Source: Liquidambar formosana (Eukaryota > Streptophyta > Magnoliopsida > Saxifragales > Altingiaceae). Taken from it: a stretch of 64,000 nt of DNA. Below are positions 1-11,400 of the stretch, in pieces. Position numbers and translations under genes: made by a program. Numbering within the stretch: position 1 is the stretch's first letter; every line of letters begins with the position of its first letter. The notes beneath the pieces are model-generated. The model saw nothing but the letters and a program-made list of their open reading frames with translations. It did no database searches and was not told the origin of the DNA. The DNA lies in contig CM077831.1 in NCBI GenBank assembly GCA_039720395.1, forward strand, positions 7,180,333-7,244,332. Direction: 5' to 3'.

Positions 1-1142
1 TTGATAAGTCCAAAAATCCTTTCTCTTCGAATAGTCTCTCTCTCACCTAAATTGCTTTTCAACCATTCCTTATACTCGGAGCTCATCATATACGGACCAT
101 CAGTATTCGTAACTTGGGTTAGTATCAACTTGCTAGGCCATCGGTCCTTCGCCCAAGTCACTACAAAAAGACCCGCGGGCACCACAGGATAGTCACCTTT
201 CAAGGAAGTGGGTATGGTTTGCATGGCGCCCATCTGACGCAGAACCCTTGAAGGCCAATAAAAAGAAGTAGACCTCAGTCCTATGAGTCTCACCATAGCG
301 CATCCAGAAGTCCGCAGAAGCACCTGGTCACTGCAGCCCCATATGAATACAAACCACTTGACACTCCTCCAAGAAAGGGTTTGGAAGTAACCTAGCCAAT
401 CTCTCAATGAAAATTGCCCAGGTAGTTCAATGCGGCGAAGGCAGTAATGCTGGGGCTTGTATGGTGTAATGGCAACTGGTGACAAGAAATTCAGTCTTTC
501 AAGCAACCACATCTGCAGTAGAATGGGGCTACCTCCTAAAGGAACCTTTGGGTCCTCATGAGTTTTATCCAAACCATTCAGGGTTTCAACTAGCACCATG
601 GGAATCAAGTTATGGCCCTTGGCAAGGAGAGGAATCAAGTCACAGATTTGAATGGGAACATGTGGAGTACCAGTGGAAATAAGAAAACGACCAATGAGGC
701 AAAAGGCAAGAGCATGCTTAATAGGAAAGGTAAAATTCAGAATACCTTTACTATCATAAGCTAAAAAAGAGGTTGCCAATTTCATCAAGTCTACCATATG
801 GTCCTTTACAAACGTAGAGGCATATTGTGGGTGAATCCCAAGTAGATTGGAGAAAGAAGTAAGAAAGCTTGGGCGAGGAGTAGGGAGAATGAAAGGACCT
901 ACCGTTGAAACTCCATACAATGCACAGAATTCCTCCATGGTTGGGCACAGTTCTTCATAGTTGAAGCGGAACACATGAACTTGAGGATCCCAAAAATATG
1001 TAGCAGCAGTCAAGAGGTTCGTTTCAAGCCTCACATGCCTCAAGGAGAGCAATGGATCCAAGCCAAAGCACTTGAACTCAGATTTTGCTTCAGCACTCAT
1101 AACTCTCAAAAACCCTCCTAAAAATTTGTCTAGAGCCTCCAT
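1..1142 (-). CDS. Antisense PMD-like ORF of Tat#1, open to the window edge
   Basis: I read this frame codon by codon from the ATG at 1142 to position 1 and found no stop, so at least 380 codons are open and the 3' end lies outside the window. It resembles the plant mobile domain / DUF7745-type family. Landmarks are YFWDP at residues 49-53 followed by VHVFRF, a P-T-M-E-E-F-C block near 66-73, LLERLN near 213-218 and TSFYWPS near 292-298. Pseudogene Y (34313-45266) is a paralogue along its whole length. The gene is antisense to the Tat element that carries it. Extra antisense ORFs, some with a domain otherwise linked to DNA transposons, are described for the Tat lineage; the function is unknown. 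Copia element A inserted so that its target-site duplication CATAA overlaps the start codon: the ATG survives, but the native promoter is now 10 kb away. PMD family: fairly sure. Activity: unknown. Confidence 0.75.
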   Translation of the reverse strand, partial: MEALDKFLGGFLRVMSAEAKSEFKCFGLDPLLSLRHVRLETNLLTAATYFWDPQVHVFRFNYEELCPTMEEFCALYGVSTVGPFILPTPRPSFLTSFSNLLGIHPQYASTFVKDHMVDLMKLATSFLAYDSKGILNFTFPIKHALAFCLIGRFLISTGTPHVPIQICDLIPLLAKGHNLIPMVLVETLNGLDKTHEDPKVPLGGSPILLQMWLLERLNFLSPVAITPYKPQHYCLRRIELPGQFSLRDWLGYFQTLSWRSVKWFVFIWGCSDQVLLRTSGCAMVRLIGLRSTSFYWPSRVLRQMGAMQTIPTSLKGDYPVVPAGLFVVTWAKDRWPSKLILTQVTNTDGPYMMSSEYKEWLKSNLGERETIRRERIFGLI

Positions 1143-1144
1143 AA

Positions 1145-2797
1145 TGTTGGGAATCATACAAGAGGGAAAAATAGAAGTGCGGAATATAAAAATTTTCCCT
1201 TTGATTCCACAGCCCATGAATCTAACTATGCATATACAAAATCAAACCCTAACTATGAAGAGGGTTAGAACACTTACAGAATTTTTGTCTTCTCCTTTTT
1301 GCTCCAAGCTTTGATTCCGGACAGCGGTGAATGAGCAGCCCAAGTGTGCTGCCTCCAACGGTATCCACACCTAGCTAGAACTTCAAGTCCTTTCCACCTT
1401 TTCCTTGTTGTTGCTAGTGAAGGAGAAGAGAGGAGAGAGAGAGAGGGAGGCTGGAAAATCTGGACAGCCCCTTGGGATTTCAACTTGTGATGATGTCACA
1501 CATCATAGTGTGGCTTATATAGTCCACACTAAGGGGGCCGGCCCTAGGGGGAAACCCTATTAGGGTGTGATGCAATTTCTCTAAATTGCACAATAACCCC
1601 TATAAATTATATCAAATATAAATAGGCCTCAAAGAACTATTCTTTATGCACTCATACCCTTTCTCTCATAGACTTTAAAGCTCATCTTGCATGATCAGTG
1701 TGTGACCCATTGGGTTCACATCATCAAGTAGTAGGAATAGCACGAGGTGTGCACAATGGAACTCTTTCCATTTAGGGTCTAATTGGAACTCCTTCCAATT
1801 CCCTAATTGATTATAACTCACTTATATCAATTAGGGCTTCTACTAACCATGAATAACACCTAGCATATGGTTCATGGTGTCGTCCTTAATGAAGTGAATA
1901 TGTATCTATCAAAGAACCCTTCTGTTATAGTTTATAGGTTACAATTGCATCCTTCCATTTACACAATGTCTCCAATTGAACTAATAGGACATGGAAGTCT
2001 GTCAAGTCCCTAGTTCAATTACTTTATACTCATTCATAAATATCAACTCAATGATGAACTTATGGAAACTCCTTTCCATATTCACACTGCCATGGCCATG
2101 GACTGAATGAGTTATATTATGAATGCTATATGAGACATTCTCTCTCTTTTTCCTGAGAGTAATGGATTCCTTGTTGATCACTCACATGCCTTCATACACA
2201 TAGCAATAGGGCCAATGAACACCTTTACAGACCCATGAATAGAATCTGCACTTAGTGTTATCAAACTTCTAAAGCTACATGCATAAGGTAACTATGGTGT
2301 CTCAAGTCTAAGGATTACTTGTACCACTATAACATTGAGAAACTGATTGACAGGCAGGTTAAAACTCCATTCAGTTTATCTCAAATCTTTGGTCACATTC
2401 AGTGTACCTATTCTATTAACAGGCACCCACCTGTTGGTTGTAGTGTCTCCACACAAATAGCTTGAGACCAGCTATCCTCCTATAGAGTCAACCTAACAAG
2501 TGCTAGTCCTATGGTTCATTACTGTCCATCATAGTGAACCTTCAACTAGGAATGATTTAGGAGTTTAGTACAGAGATATATTTACAGTCTCATAATTACA
2601 ACTCTTTGTAATTCAATATTCTCAACTCTAACTCCTTGGACATATTATGTAAATATAAATGATGCATACAAACATAATAGAATAAGCCCTTTTATTAAAT
2701 CAATAATAAATGTGACATACATAAATGAAATCAAATGATTGTTCCTTTATCCCTAAACAATCATCTCTATGATTGGCTCTAGGGCATAACTCTAACA
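1145..2797 (-). repeat. 3' LTR of element A
   Basis: Near-identical to 9499-11151. The reverse strand starts TGTTAGAGTTATGCCC and ends GATTCCCAACA. A TATA box (CTATATAAG on the minus strand) lies at 1514-1522, with palindromes around it. A transcript starting just downstream would cross R-U5 and meet the ATG at 1142 only 2 nt after the LTR end, so this LTR is positioned to act as a new promoter for the PMD-like ORF. R-U5 contains a short upstream ORF (1274-1483, minus). Confidence 0.95.
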
Positions 2798-2813
2798 ATC
2801 TCCCACTTGCACT
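2798..2813 (-). other. Polypurine tract of element A
   Basis: On the minus strand the bases between the gag-pol stop and the 3' LTR read GTGCAAGTGGGAGATT, a purine-rich plus-strand primer site directly next to the LTR. The same tract is conserved at 19413-19428 in B and next to 36114 in C. Confidence 0.8.
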
Positions 2814-5800
2814 ATAGCCAATCCACAATGTATCTAATACCCATTTCCTGTCTGTGGTGATCCAACTGCTCTTGGGTCATAGCTTTAGTGAAGGGATCTG
2901 CTACATTCTCTGTTGTGTGAATCTTCTGTATGCTAATATCACCTCTTCCAATGATCTCTCTAATCACATGGAATCGACGCTCAATGTGTTTGGACTTTTG
3001 ATGAGACCGTGGTTCCTTAGCTTGAGCAATAGCCCCGTTGTTGTCACAAAACAATGGCAAGGGCTTCTCAATGGCAGGAATTACTCCCAGTTCAGTAATG
3101 AACTTCTTCATCCAAACAGCTTCTTTTGCAGCCTCTGATGCAGCAATGTACTCAGCCTCTGTAGTGGAGTCCGCTGTAACATCCTGTTTACAGCTCCTCC
3201 AACTTACAGCTCCACCATTCAAGGTGAAAACATACCCCGATGTTGATTTCCTATCATCATCGTCAGATTGAAAATCTGAATCCGTATAACCAACCATTTC
3301 TAAATTTCTTCCTCCATAGACAAGGAATAGTTCCTTAGTTCTTCTTAAGTACTTAAGGACAGCCTTGACTGCTTCCCAGTGTTTCACACCTGGGTCTGCC
3401 TGATATCTGCTTGTAACACTTACACCAAAAGCGATATCTGGTCTTGTACACAACATGGCATACATTAGACTCCCTACTGCAGAAGCATAGGGAATCGTCC
3501 TCATGTACGCAATCTCCTCTGGAGTTTTAGGTGCCATGTTTTTAGACAACTTGATTCCATGCCTAACAGGAATTAGACCTCTTTTGGAATCTTCTAAATT
3601 GAACCTTTTCAATATTTTGTCTATATACAATGATTGGGAGAGACCTAGCATCCTTTTAGATCTATCTCTATAGACCTTTATTCCCAGAATATAGGATGCT
3701 TCTCCCAAATCTTTCATGGAGAAATTCTGTGAAAGCCACTCTTTCACTTTTGATAACGTTTCTACTTTATTCCCGATAAGTAGAATGTCATCAACATATA
3801 GGACTAGGAAGGTAATCGCACTCCCACTAACTTTCTTGTACACACATGGTTCATCCATATTCTGTAGGAAACCAAACGATTTGATTGCCTCATCGAATCG
3901 GATGTTCCAGCTTCTAGAAGCTTGTTTGAGTCCATAAATGGACCGCTGTAGCTTGCACACTTTGTGGTCCTCACCACTGGATGTAAAACCCTCAGGTTGC
4001 TGCATATAAAGGTCTTCCTCAATGTTTCCATTAAGGAAAGCGGTCTTTACATCCATTTGCCATATCTCATAATCGTAGTGCGCAGCTATAGCTAACAAGA
4101 TCCTAATGGACTTAAGCATAGCCACTGGCGAGAAGGTTTCCTCATAGTCAATACCATGTCTTTGTCGGTAACCTTTTGCCACTAGCCTAGCCTTGTAGGT
4201 CTCTACCTTTCCATCTGAACCTATCTTCCTTTTGAAGATCCATTTGCAGCCAATAGGTACTATACCTTCTGGTGGATCAACTAAAGTCCAGACTTTGTTG
4301 GAATACATCGAGTCCATTTCAGATTTCATAGCTTCCAGCCATTTGTTCGAATCAATATCCGAAATCGCCTGTCCATATGTAGTAGGGTCATCTGGGTGTT
4401 CTCTATCACCAAGGAACAATTCCTCTGCATTATGGTTGAGAAATCCATATCTCTCAGGTGCAACAGATACCCTACTCGATCTACGGAGAGGTTGTGGTAC
4501 ATTAGTGGGTTCTGTCTCATCAGGGACAGGGGTGGGATCACTGTCGGTTTGTGTCTCATCAGACAATTCTTTGAGTTCTATTTTCCTGTTATTGCCTCCT
4601 TCTTGAATAAACTCTTTTTCAAGAAAGACTGCAAACTTACTAACAAACACCTTTTGTTCATCAGGATAATAGAAACAATATCCTAAACTCTCTTTAGGAT
4701 ATCCCACAAACCTACATTTGATTGATCTTGATTCTAACTTGGTTGCATCATGTGTCTTTACATATGCAGTGCAACCCCATACCTTAATATGTTTAAGGCT
4801 TGGTGCTCTCCCTTTCCATATCTCATACGGTGTCTTAGGGACAGATTTGGTTGGGACTCTGTTCAACAAATACGCTGCAGTTTCCAGGGCATGTCCCCAG
4901 AAGGACAATGGTAAATCAGTGTAACTCATCATGGACCTAACCATATCCAATAAGGTTCTATTCCTCCTTTCTGACACACCATTAAGCTGTGGTGTTCCAG
5001 GAGGTGTCCATTGAGATAGAATGCCCGCTTGAACAAGATGATCTAAAAACTCACCAGTTAAATATTCTCCTCCTCGATCCGATCGAAGAGCTTTAATACT
5101 TTTACTAGTTTGTTTCTCTACTTCATATCTGAATTCTTTGAACTTTTCAAATGCTTCAGATTTGTACTTCATTAAGTACACATACCCGTACCTAGAATGA
5201 TCATCGGTAAAGGTTATAAAGTAAGAGAAACCTCCACGAGCATGTATGCTCATAGGACCACATACATCACTATGTATTAATCCTAATATGTCTGCTGCTC
5301 TCTTACCGTGACCGGTGAAAGGTGACTTGGTCATTTTACCTAGTAAACAAGATTCACAAGTTGGAAAGGGCATAGAAACCAATGGACCCAATTGTCCATC
5401 CTTACACATCTTGTTAATCCTATTCTCACTGATATGACCTAGTCTCAAGTGCCAATCATATGCGGAGTTTTCTTCATCTCTTGTTCTCTTGGGTTTGTTT
5501 GCATTCAATTTAGAGCTATCATGCTCTATGCAATTAACATTTGCAATAAAGTTTAGAAAATAAAGGCCATTCACATAAACTCCAGAAGTAATGAACTCTT
5601 CAGTTTTAAATAAAGAACATTTATTCTCCTCAAAAACAAACCTAAATCCTTGTTTAGATAATACTGAAATAGAAATAATGTTTCTTATAACTTCTGGAAT
5701 ATAAAGACAGCCTGATAATTCTAAACTACTCCCACTAGGCAAAGTCAAGCAGCAAGTCCCCACGGCTAATGCAGCAACGTTTGCTCCATTTCCCACTCGT

Positions 5801-6471
5801 AGGGTTACTTCTCCTTTACTCAGCCTTCTACTTCCCACTAGGTCCTGCATGGAATTACAAATATGAGAACTCGCACCAGAATCTAGTACCCAAGTGGAAG
5901 CAGAGCTAACACTCATGTTAGTCTCAAGTATAAGAGCATAATCCATACCTTCCGAAGGTTGGTTCTTTAGAGTATCTAGATACTCTTGGCAATTACGTTT
6001 CCAATGCCCATCTTTGCCGCAGTAAAAACAGATCCCTTTACCTTTCCTCTTCCTTTGGGTACTCTTACCCTTTCTTATTCCCTTGCCTTTAGGCTTGAGT
6101 ATAGAATTGGAAGCAGGAACTTCAACCCATTCATCACATTCAAGCAAGAACTCTTTGCCATACAACTCTTGTATGTGGATAAATATCTCGGGTGCACTTC
6201 CCATGGACTCGTATTGCTTCTTAAGCTCAGGACTTAGAGACACCATCATATAGCATCTCGTCATAAGATCATCATCCATGCGCTTCTGATAAGCGTCTTT
6301 CTCTTGCCGAGTTGCAGCCTCAGTAGGAGCATTGGGAAGTGGACTTTGAAGTGCATAGGTAATATTTTCAGAATTCAAAACGATTTTTAAATTCCTTAAC
6401 CAATCAAGATAATTAGGTCCAGTTAAACGGTTGGTTTCCAAAATGTTGGATAACGGGTTGCGGTGAGCCAT
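2812..6471 (-). CDS. Copia gag-pol polyprotein (shortened Gag, PR, IN, RT, RNase H)
   Basis: 1219 residues, uninterrupted. Order is that of Ty1/Copia. A short Gag N-terminus is followed by a CCHC knuckle ([14 protein letters not shown], 148-161) and protease LDSGASSH (196-203). Integrase has zinc residues H341, H346, C372, C375 and a D402-D465-E501 triad with 35 residues between the last two. RT has the catalytic Asp in [12 protein letters not shown] (D807) and YVDD (892-895). RNase H has TDSD (1063-1066), TEAEY near 1104-1108 and D1143. The ORF ends beside the polypurine tract. Role: reverse transcription and integration of the element, in cytoplasmic particles and then the nucleus. Odd: the Gag capsid part is about 85-95 residues shorter than in related elements. 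ELYG near 102-105 runs straight into KEFLLE and a basic linker. Degraded element D has the same junction, so the deletion is inherited. I chose the ATG at 6471 because MAHxNPLSxIL is conserved in D. Confidence 0.95.
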   Translation of the reverse strand: MAHRNPLSNILETNRLTGPNYLDWLRNLKIVLNSENITYALQSPLPNAPTEAATRQEKDAYQKRMDDDLMTRCYMMVSLSPELKKQYESMGSAPEIFIHIQELYGKEFLLECDEWVEVPASNSILKPKGKGIRKGKSTQRKRKGKGICFYCGKDGHWKRNCQEYLDTLKNQPSEGMDYALILETNMSVSSASTWVLDSGASSHICNSMQDLVGSRRLSKGEVTLRVGNGANVAALAVGTCCLTLPSGSSLELSGCLYIPEVIRNIISISVLSKQGFRFVFEENKCSLFKTEEFITSGVYVNGLYFLNFIANVNCIEHDSSKLNANKPKRTRDEENSAYDWHLRLGHISENRINKMCKDGQLGPLVSMPFPTCESCLLGKMTKSPFTGHGKRAADILGLIHSDVCGPMSIHARGGFSYFITFTDDHSRYGYVYLMKYKSEAFEKFKEFRYEVEKQTSKSIKALRSDRGGEYLTGEFLDHLVQAGILSQWTPPGTPQLNGVSERRNRTLLDMVRSMMSYTDLPLSFWGHALETAAYLLNRVPTKSVPKTPYEIWKGRAPSLKHIKVWGCTAYVKTHDATKLESRSIKCRFVGYPKESLGYCFYYPDEQKVFVSKFAVFLEKEFIQEGGNNRKIELKELSDETQTDSDPTPVPDETEPTNVPQPLRRSSRVSVAPERYGFLNHNAEELFLGDREHPDDPTTYGQAISDIDSNKWLEAMKSEMDSMYSNKVWTLVDPPEGIVPIGCKWIFKRKIGSDGKVETYKARLVAKGYRQRHGIDYEETFSPVAMLKSIRILLAIAAHYDYEIWQMDVKTAFLNGNIEEDLYMQQPEGFTSSGEDHKVCKLQRSIYGLKQASRSWNIRFDEAIKSFGFLQNMDEPCVYKKVSGSAITFLVLYVDDILLIGNKVETLSKVKEWLSQNFSMKDLGEASYILGIKVYRDRSKRMLGLSQSLYIDKILKRFNLEDSKRGLIPVRHGIKLSKNMAPKTPEEIAYMRTIPYASAVGSLMYAMLCTRPDIAFGVSVTSRYQADPGVKHWEAVKAVLKYLRRTKELFLVYGGRNLEMVGYTDSDFQSDDDDRKSTSGYVFTLNGGAVSWRSCKQDVTADSTTEAEYIAASEAAKEAVWMKKFITELGVIPAIEKPLPLFCDNNGAIAQAKEPRSHQKSKHIERRFHVIREIIGRGDISIQKIHTTENVADPFTKAMTQEQLDHHRQEMGIRYIVDWL

Positions 6472-9400
6472 TACGGTGATCTACATACAGAAAATTAAAA
6501 CAGAAAATCAGATTTCATTTTTAATCCATAATGATCGGGTCTTTAATCATATGGTACCTCCCACTATTTTATCAAATTCCATACACCCTCTAATGGAATT
6601 CGGGAATCTCATTCCTAATGGGGATTGGGGTCCCACTGTGACCTAGAAGCTTCACATGTTAGTTTCTTGACTTCTAACCCACAGTAAGAAGACAACTCTT
6701 TGTCTATTGCTTCATAAGCAAATTCCAATCGTTTTGCCTCTAGGGTACATACTCCTCACATGTTAGTTTCTTGGAATACTTCCCTAGTTAAGTTAAGCCC
6801 ATCATTCACACAGGTATGTTTCACCAAATATATACCTCACATGTTAGTTTCTTGGTATATACCAACTTAGGCACCCCATGATATCTATATATGTGATAGT
6901 TTCAAGTAATGTCTTTAATATGGGTAGCTCCTACATGTCTGCAGCCAGGTACCCACATTAAGGGACGTTAGATGATCCTATAATGATGGAAGGCAATGAA
7001 GAATCCATTCCCTAATGTATTCTCCATTTACAACTTAATATTAAAAGAGAGGGGTTTTTAAGGGTCTCATCAAATTAACATACATCTCATGCATATAAAT
7101 AAAAATTGAACAGCATAAAATAATAATAATCCACTTATCGATATTAGTCCCTAAGAAGAGACATATAACGATCTATGGATTTGGAGCTATCACTATTAAT
7201 CTCATTAAAAGCTCCCACTATGATGATTATGGACTTTGAGAGGATTCAATCCAAGCCAATAGATTGAATCCAAGGTCTAAGGTGGGTGTAGGTGATCGTA
7301 AAATAACACATTCGAAACATGCATGCTGTCTTGAAACACTTCTCTAAGCTTTCAAGTCCTTCAATCTGCTCCCTTGGCTTGATGGTCTCCACCATTGGCT
7401 TGTTGGGCTCTATCATGCTCCTTTGGTCCACCATGCTCCTTAGTGCGCTCTCGATTACATAACATTTACATAATTTAAAGAAAGGGATACATAAGGGGAA
7501 TGTGGGGTACATAAGAGAATGATAGAGAGAGAGGGAGAGGGAAGGTGGCATGCAAGCCCCAAATAAATTACATCACCTTAATAAAATTACAACTCTTGTA
7601 AATAATAACATCCCATTCATAAGACGGCCAATCACAATTGGTTTAAAGGGTATAGTCCATAATCATCATCCAAACACATACATACAATCTCATTGCATAA
7701 TGTAAAGAAAAACTGTAAGCATTAAAACATATGGGCATTATGGTAATTCTCTTGAATGATTTACATTAATCTCATTAATGCATCCTAATCTTATTAGGTA
7801 TTAACAAAAATATCCAGAATTAAATAAAGTCTTAACATTTAAGACATTTTAGTTTCAATTAATCAAATTAATTTAAACATATAAAGTTTCCTAAAATAAC
7901 TCTAATATCCAATATTAGGGTTTCCTTAATTAAACAAATCAATTTCATTTAATTAAGAATTTCCAGATTTTAATTTAATCCCCAATTGTATTTTAAACCA
8001 TTTAAAACATTATAAAATTAATCAATATTAATTAAATAATTAACATGGGAATTAAATAAAATCATTTAAATGATGAATTAGTGTATTAGGGTTTCCTAAA
8101 ACCCTAAACCCTAAACGCATAACCCTAAACCCTAAATGCAAGCCCTAATCATTAAATTCCTTATGATTGGTCATTTAATGTCCAATCATTAAAACCCTAG
8201 GTTCATACGGTATTTAATAAAAGGGATTAGGGTTTAATTAATGCCAAATAGGGTATTAATTACCCTTAATTAATTACACTAATTAGGGTTTCCAAAACCC
8301 TAACCCTAGACATCATTTATGGTATTAATTATGTCCTAACAATTAATAACCATGATTGGTCATCTAATGACCAATCATTAACTCTTAATAAAGGTAATTA
8401 ATATTCCAATTAGGGTTTTAATTAATGCCATAATGAAATTAGGGTTTCATCATTAACTCAAAATTAGGGTTTCATCCTTAACTCTATGCAGCCGTCACTA
8501 CCAAGACGGCTGCCTGAGCTTGGCTAGGCTGCCATGGCCACCAACGACTGTGGGAGGCCATGGGCAGCCATGGGAGAACATCCTAGGGGTGTGGGACAAG
8601 CCTTTGGACACGTGAGGAGTGGTGGAAGTGGCTGCCATCATCAAAAACAATCAGGGTTTCCAAAACCCATTGCTGGAGCCATTGTTGCAGACCTTGAAGG
8701 TCACAATAGCTTCTAAAACCTTATCAATTCGACTCCTCCATTGAAACCAGCTTTTGTATCATGTCCCTACATGAAATACTAAGCTTCTAGAAGAGGTTTG
8801 GATGATCGAATCATCACCAATTGTTCTAAACAATTAAAACAACAGTATGCTGCCCAGAATTTGACAGCATACTGTCCATGGTCAGAAATTGATTTAAAAC
8901 CCAGCAAGATGAATGAATTAGGCTACCAAACGAATTTTCCCAGTATCCTACATGTCTTAGGAAACTAATGCAATTGGTTTCATGCAATTTGGAGTTCCCT
9001 AACTCAAGTTCTAATCAAAACTCCATTGATGACTTTTCTGCAGAGAAAATCTGCTATGCTGTTCATGAAAAATTTTCAAACTTTTTGAATCTTTTTCCAT
9101 CAAAACCTTTTTGAAACTTAAAGAAAATCATATACACATGATATATAATGATCCTACAATGGATTTGCATCAAAAATACAGAAGCTTTGATTGAATTTAA
9201 TTGCAAGAACCTCTGGGTTCTAAAACCCAGATTCGACCCTCTTCAGAAAACCCAGTTTTCCTTTTTCTTCTTCTTCCAATTCAAACCCTATACAACCTTT
9301 GCATCAATGGTTACCCTTAACCATGATTTAGAAGAGGAGTAGAAGAAGAGTAGACCTAGGGTTCCAAACCCTAGGTTCGGCCAGAGAGAAGAACAATTCT

Positions 9401-9485
9401 GCAGTAAAAATTCTCCAGATTTTTGAATCATTCAACTACACCATAAATTCCAGCCCATATGTATTTTGTATTATGCATAGCCATG
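6472..9485 (-). other. Long leader of element A
   Basis: About 3 kb between the PBS and gag with no convincing gene. It contains the three constant-loop hairpins near gag (separate entry); inverted CCAAT palindromes at 8163-8189 and 8352-8378; short telomere-like CCCTAAA runs near 8090-8140; AT-rich blocks; and a 60-codon ORF antisense to the element at 8534-8716 that is also open in B, C and E. Compared with B, C and E it lacks a block of several hundred bases next to the PBS. Confidence 0.7.
6644..6861 (-). promoter_or_regulatory. Three constant-loop hairpins upstream of gag (element A)
   Basis: Three inverted repeats lie at 6644-6676, 6742-6785 and 6829-6861, roughly 90-100 bp apart. In the RNA sense all enclose AAGAAACTAACATGTGA, but the stems differ: TAGAAG/CTTCTA (6 bp), an imperfect AGGG...CC/GG...CCCT stem, and TATATACC/GGTATATA (8 bp). 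A further hairpin with GGGTA/TACCC arms lies nearer the PBS (about 6925-6960). Being internal to the RNA and close to gag, they are candidates for packaging, dimerisation or translation signals. That role is inference. Confidence 0.7.
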
Positions 9486-9497
9486 GCTCTGATACCA
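9486..9497 (-). other. Primer-binding site of element A
   Basis: The minus strand reads TGGTATCAGAGC one base after the 5' LTR, the standard plant Copia site complementary to the 3' end of initiator tRNA-Met. Confidence 0.95.
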
Positions 9498-9498
9498 C

Positions 9499-11151
9499 TG
9501 TTGGGAATCATACAAGAGGGAAAAATAGAAGTGCGGAATATAAAAATTTTCCCTTTGATTCCACAGCCCATGAATCTAACTATGCATATACAAAATCAAA
9601 CCCTAACTATGAAGAGGGTTAGAACACTTACAGAATTTTTGTCTTCTCCTTTTTGCTCCAAGCTTTGATTCCGGACAGCGGTGAATGAGCAGCCCAAGTG
9701 TGCTGCCTCCAACGGTATCCACACCTAGCTAGAACTTCAAGTCCTTTCCACCTTTTCCTTGTTGTTGCTAGTGAAGGAGAAGAGAGGAGAGAGAGAGAGG
9801 GAGGCTGGAAAATCTGGACAGCCCCTTGGGATTTCAACTTGTGATGATGTCACACATCATAGTGTGGCTTATATAGTCCACACTAAGGGGGCCGGCCCTA
9901 GGGGGAAACCCTATTAGGGTGTGATGCAATTTCTCTAAATTGCACAATAACCCCTATAAATTATATCAAATATAAATAGGCCTCAAAGAACTATTCTTTA
10001 TGCACTCATACCCTTTCTCTCATAGACTTTAAAGCTCATCTTGCATGATCAGTGTGTGACCCATTGGGTTCACATCATCAAGTAGTAGGAATAGCACGAG
10101 GTGTGCACAATGGAACTCTTTCCATTTAGGATCTAATTGGAACTCCTTCCATTTCCCTAATTGATTATAACTCACTTATATCAATTAGGGCTTCTACTAA
10201 CCATGAATAACACCTAGCATATGGTTCATGGTGTCGTCCTTAATGAAGTGAATATGTATCTATCAAAGAACCCTTCTGTTATAGTTTATAGGTTACAATT
10301 GCATCCTTCCATTTACACAATGTCTCCAATTGAACTAATAGGACATGGAAGTCTGTCAAGTCCCTAGTTCAATTACTTTATACTCATTCATAAATATCAA
10401 CTCAATGATGAACTTATGGAAACTCCTTTCCATATTCACACTGCCATGGCCATGGACTGAATGAGTTATATTATGAATGCTATATGAGACATTCTCTCTC
10501 TTTTTCCTGAGAGTAATGGATTCCTTGTTGATCACTCACATGCCTTCATACACATAGCAATAGGGCCAATGAACACCTTTACAGACCCATGAATAGAATC
10601 TGCACTTAGTGTTATCAAACTTCTAAAGCTACATGCATAAGGTAACTATGGTGTCTCAGGTCTAAGGATTACTTATACCACTATAACATTGAGAAACTGA
10701 TTGACAGGCAGGTTAAAACTCCATTCAGTTTATCTCAAATCTTTGGTCACATTCAGTGTACCTATTCTATTAACAGGCACCCACCTGTTGGTTGTAGTGT
10801 CTCCACACAAATAGCTTGAGACCAGCTATCCTCCTATAGAGTCAACCTAACAAGTGCTAGTCCTATGGTTCATTACTGTCCATCATAGTGAACCTTCAAC
10901 TAGGAATGATTTAGGAGTTTAGTACAGAGATATATTTACAGTCTCATAATTACAACTCTTTGTAATTCAATATTCTCAACTCTAACTCCTTGGACATATT
11001 ATGTAAATATAAATGATGCATACAAACATAATAGAATAAGCCCTTTTATTAAATCAATAATAAATGTGACATACATAAATGAAATCAAATGATTGTTCCT
11101 TTATCCCTAAACAATCATCTCTATGATTGGCTCTAGGGCATAACTCTAACA
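9499..11151 (-). repeat. 5' LTR of element A
   Basis: 1653 bp, matching 1145-2797 with four differences noticed: near 10131, near 10152, and two in the stretch about 10655-10680. The right edge adjoins the CATAA duplication. Confidence 0.95.
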
Positions 11152-11400
11152 CATAATTTCTAATGAATGAATACAAGTAGGTTTAGGAACCTCTTGGATG
11201 TGTTTTTATAGGGAAAAGGTCACAAATCCAAGTTCAAATAGGAAAAAACCCATCAGAATAGGAAGTTTCCTATTCAAAGTGGGATTTCCGCTTTGGGCTC
11301 GGGTAACCACCCAGGCCTGGGCAGCTAGCCTCCTGAGGCCTGGTGGTCACCCAAGCCACCTTGTTTTTGCTTTCTCCCTCGCTTTGTCTCGCCTTGACGC
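11152..11400 (-). promoter_or_regulatory. Detached promoter of the Tat#1 antisense PMD-like ORF
   Basis: Minus-strand TATA box CCTATAAAAAC at about 11202-11212, roughly 50 bp before the duplicated ATG (11152-11156). Upstream is a GC-rich self-complementary cassette: 16-nt arms 11296-11311 and 11342-11357 (14 of 16 pair) enclosing CCAGGCCTGG (11311-11320) and GCTAGC. The TATA and start-codon surroundings match the promoter of pseudogene Y (45267-45330). The cassette and the sequence after it resemble the U3 of the Tat#2 LTR (31380-31500). Element A now separates this promoter from its coding region, and B has cut it off from upstream DNA. Confidence 0.65.

Larger units (their letters stand above)
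1145..11151 (-). mobile_element. Copia LTR retrotransposon A, complete, with intact gag-pol
   Basis: A 10,007-bp element flanked by the 5-bp duplication CATAA (1140-1144 and 11152-11156). Both LTRs are 1653 bp, begin TG and end CA. I saw only four differences between them, so the insertion is young. Order in the minus direction: 5' LTR 9499-11151, initiator-Met PBS, leader of about 3 kb, single gag-pol ORF, polypurine tract, 3' LTR 1145-2797. It lies in the same orientation as the antisense PMD-like ORF and immediately upstream of that ORF's ATG. It is the only element in the window with an uninterrupted polyprotein and the likeliest type of helper for the defective relatives B, C and E. Confidence 0.95.

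Noticed and set aside
1..682. Plus-strand genes at the left edge (1-192, 479-682)
   Set aside because: They lie opposite the 380-codon antisense PMD-like frame, which has clear family resemblance; these do not.
2854..4924. Plus-strand open frames opposite to the Copia polyprotein
   Set aside because: They are antisense shadows of the intact gag-pol frame and show no family features of their own.
8090..8140. Telomere or interstitial telomere array (CCCTAAA runs)
   Set aside because: Only a few interrupted copies, present at the same place in every Copia leader, so this is element sequence and not a chromosome end.
9486..9497. tRNA-Met gene fragment
   Set aside because: Only the 12-nt primer-binding complement is present beside the LTR; there is no tRNA body.
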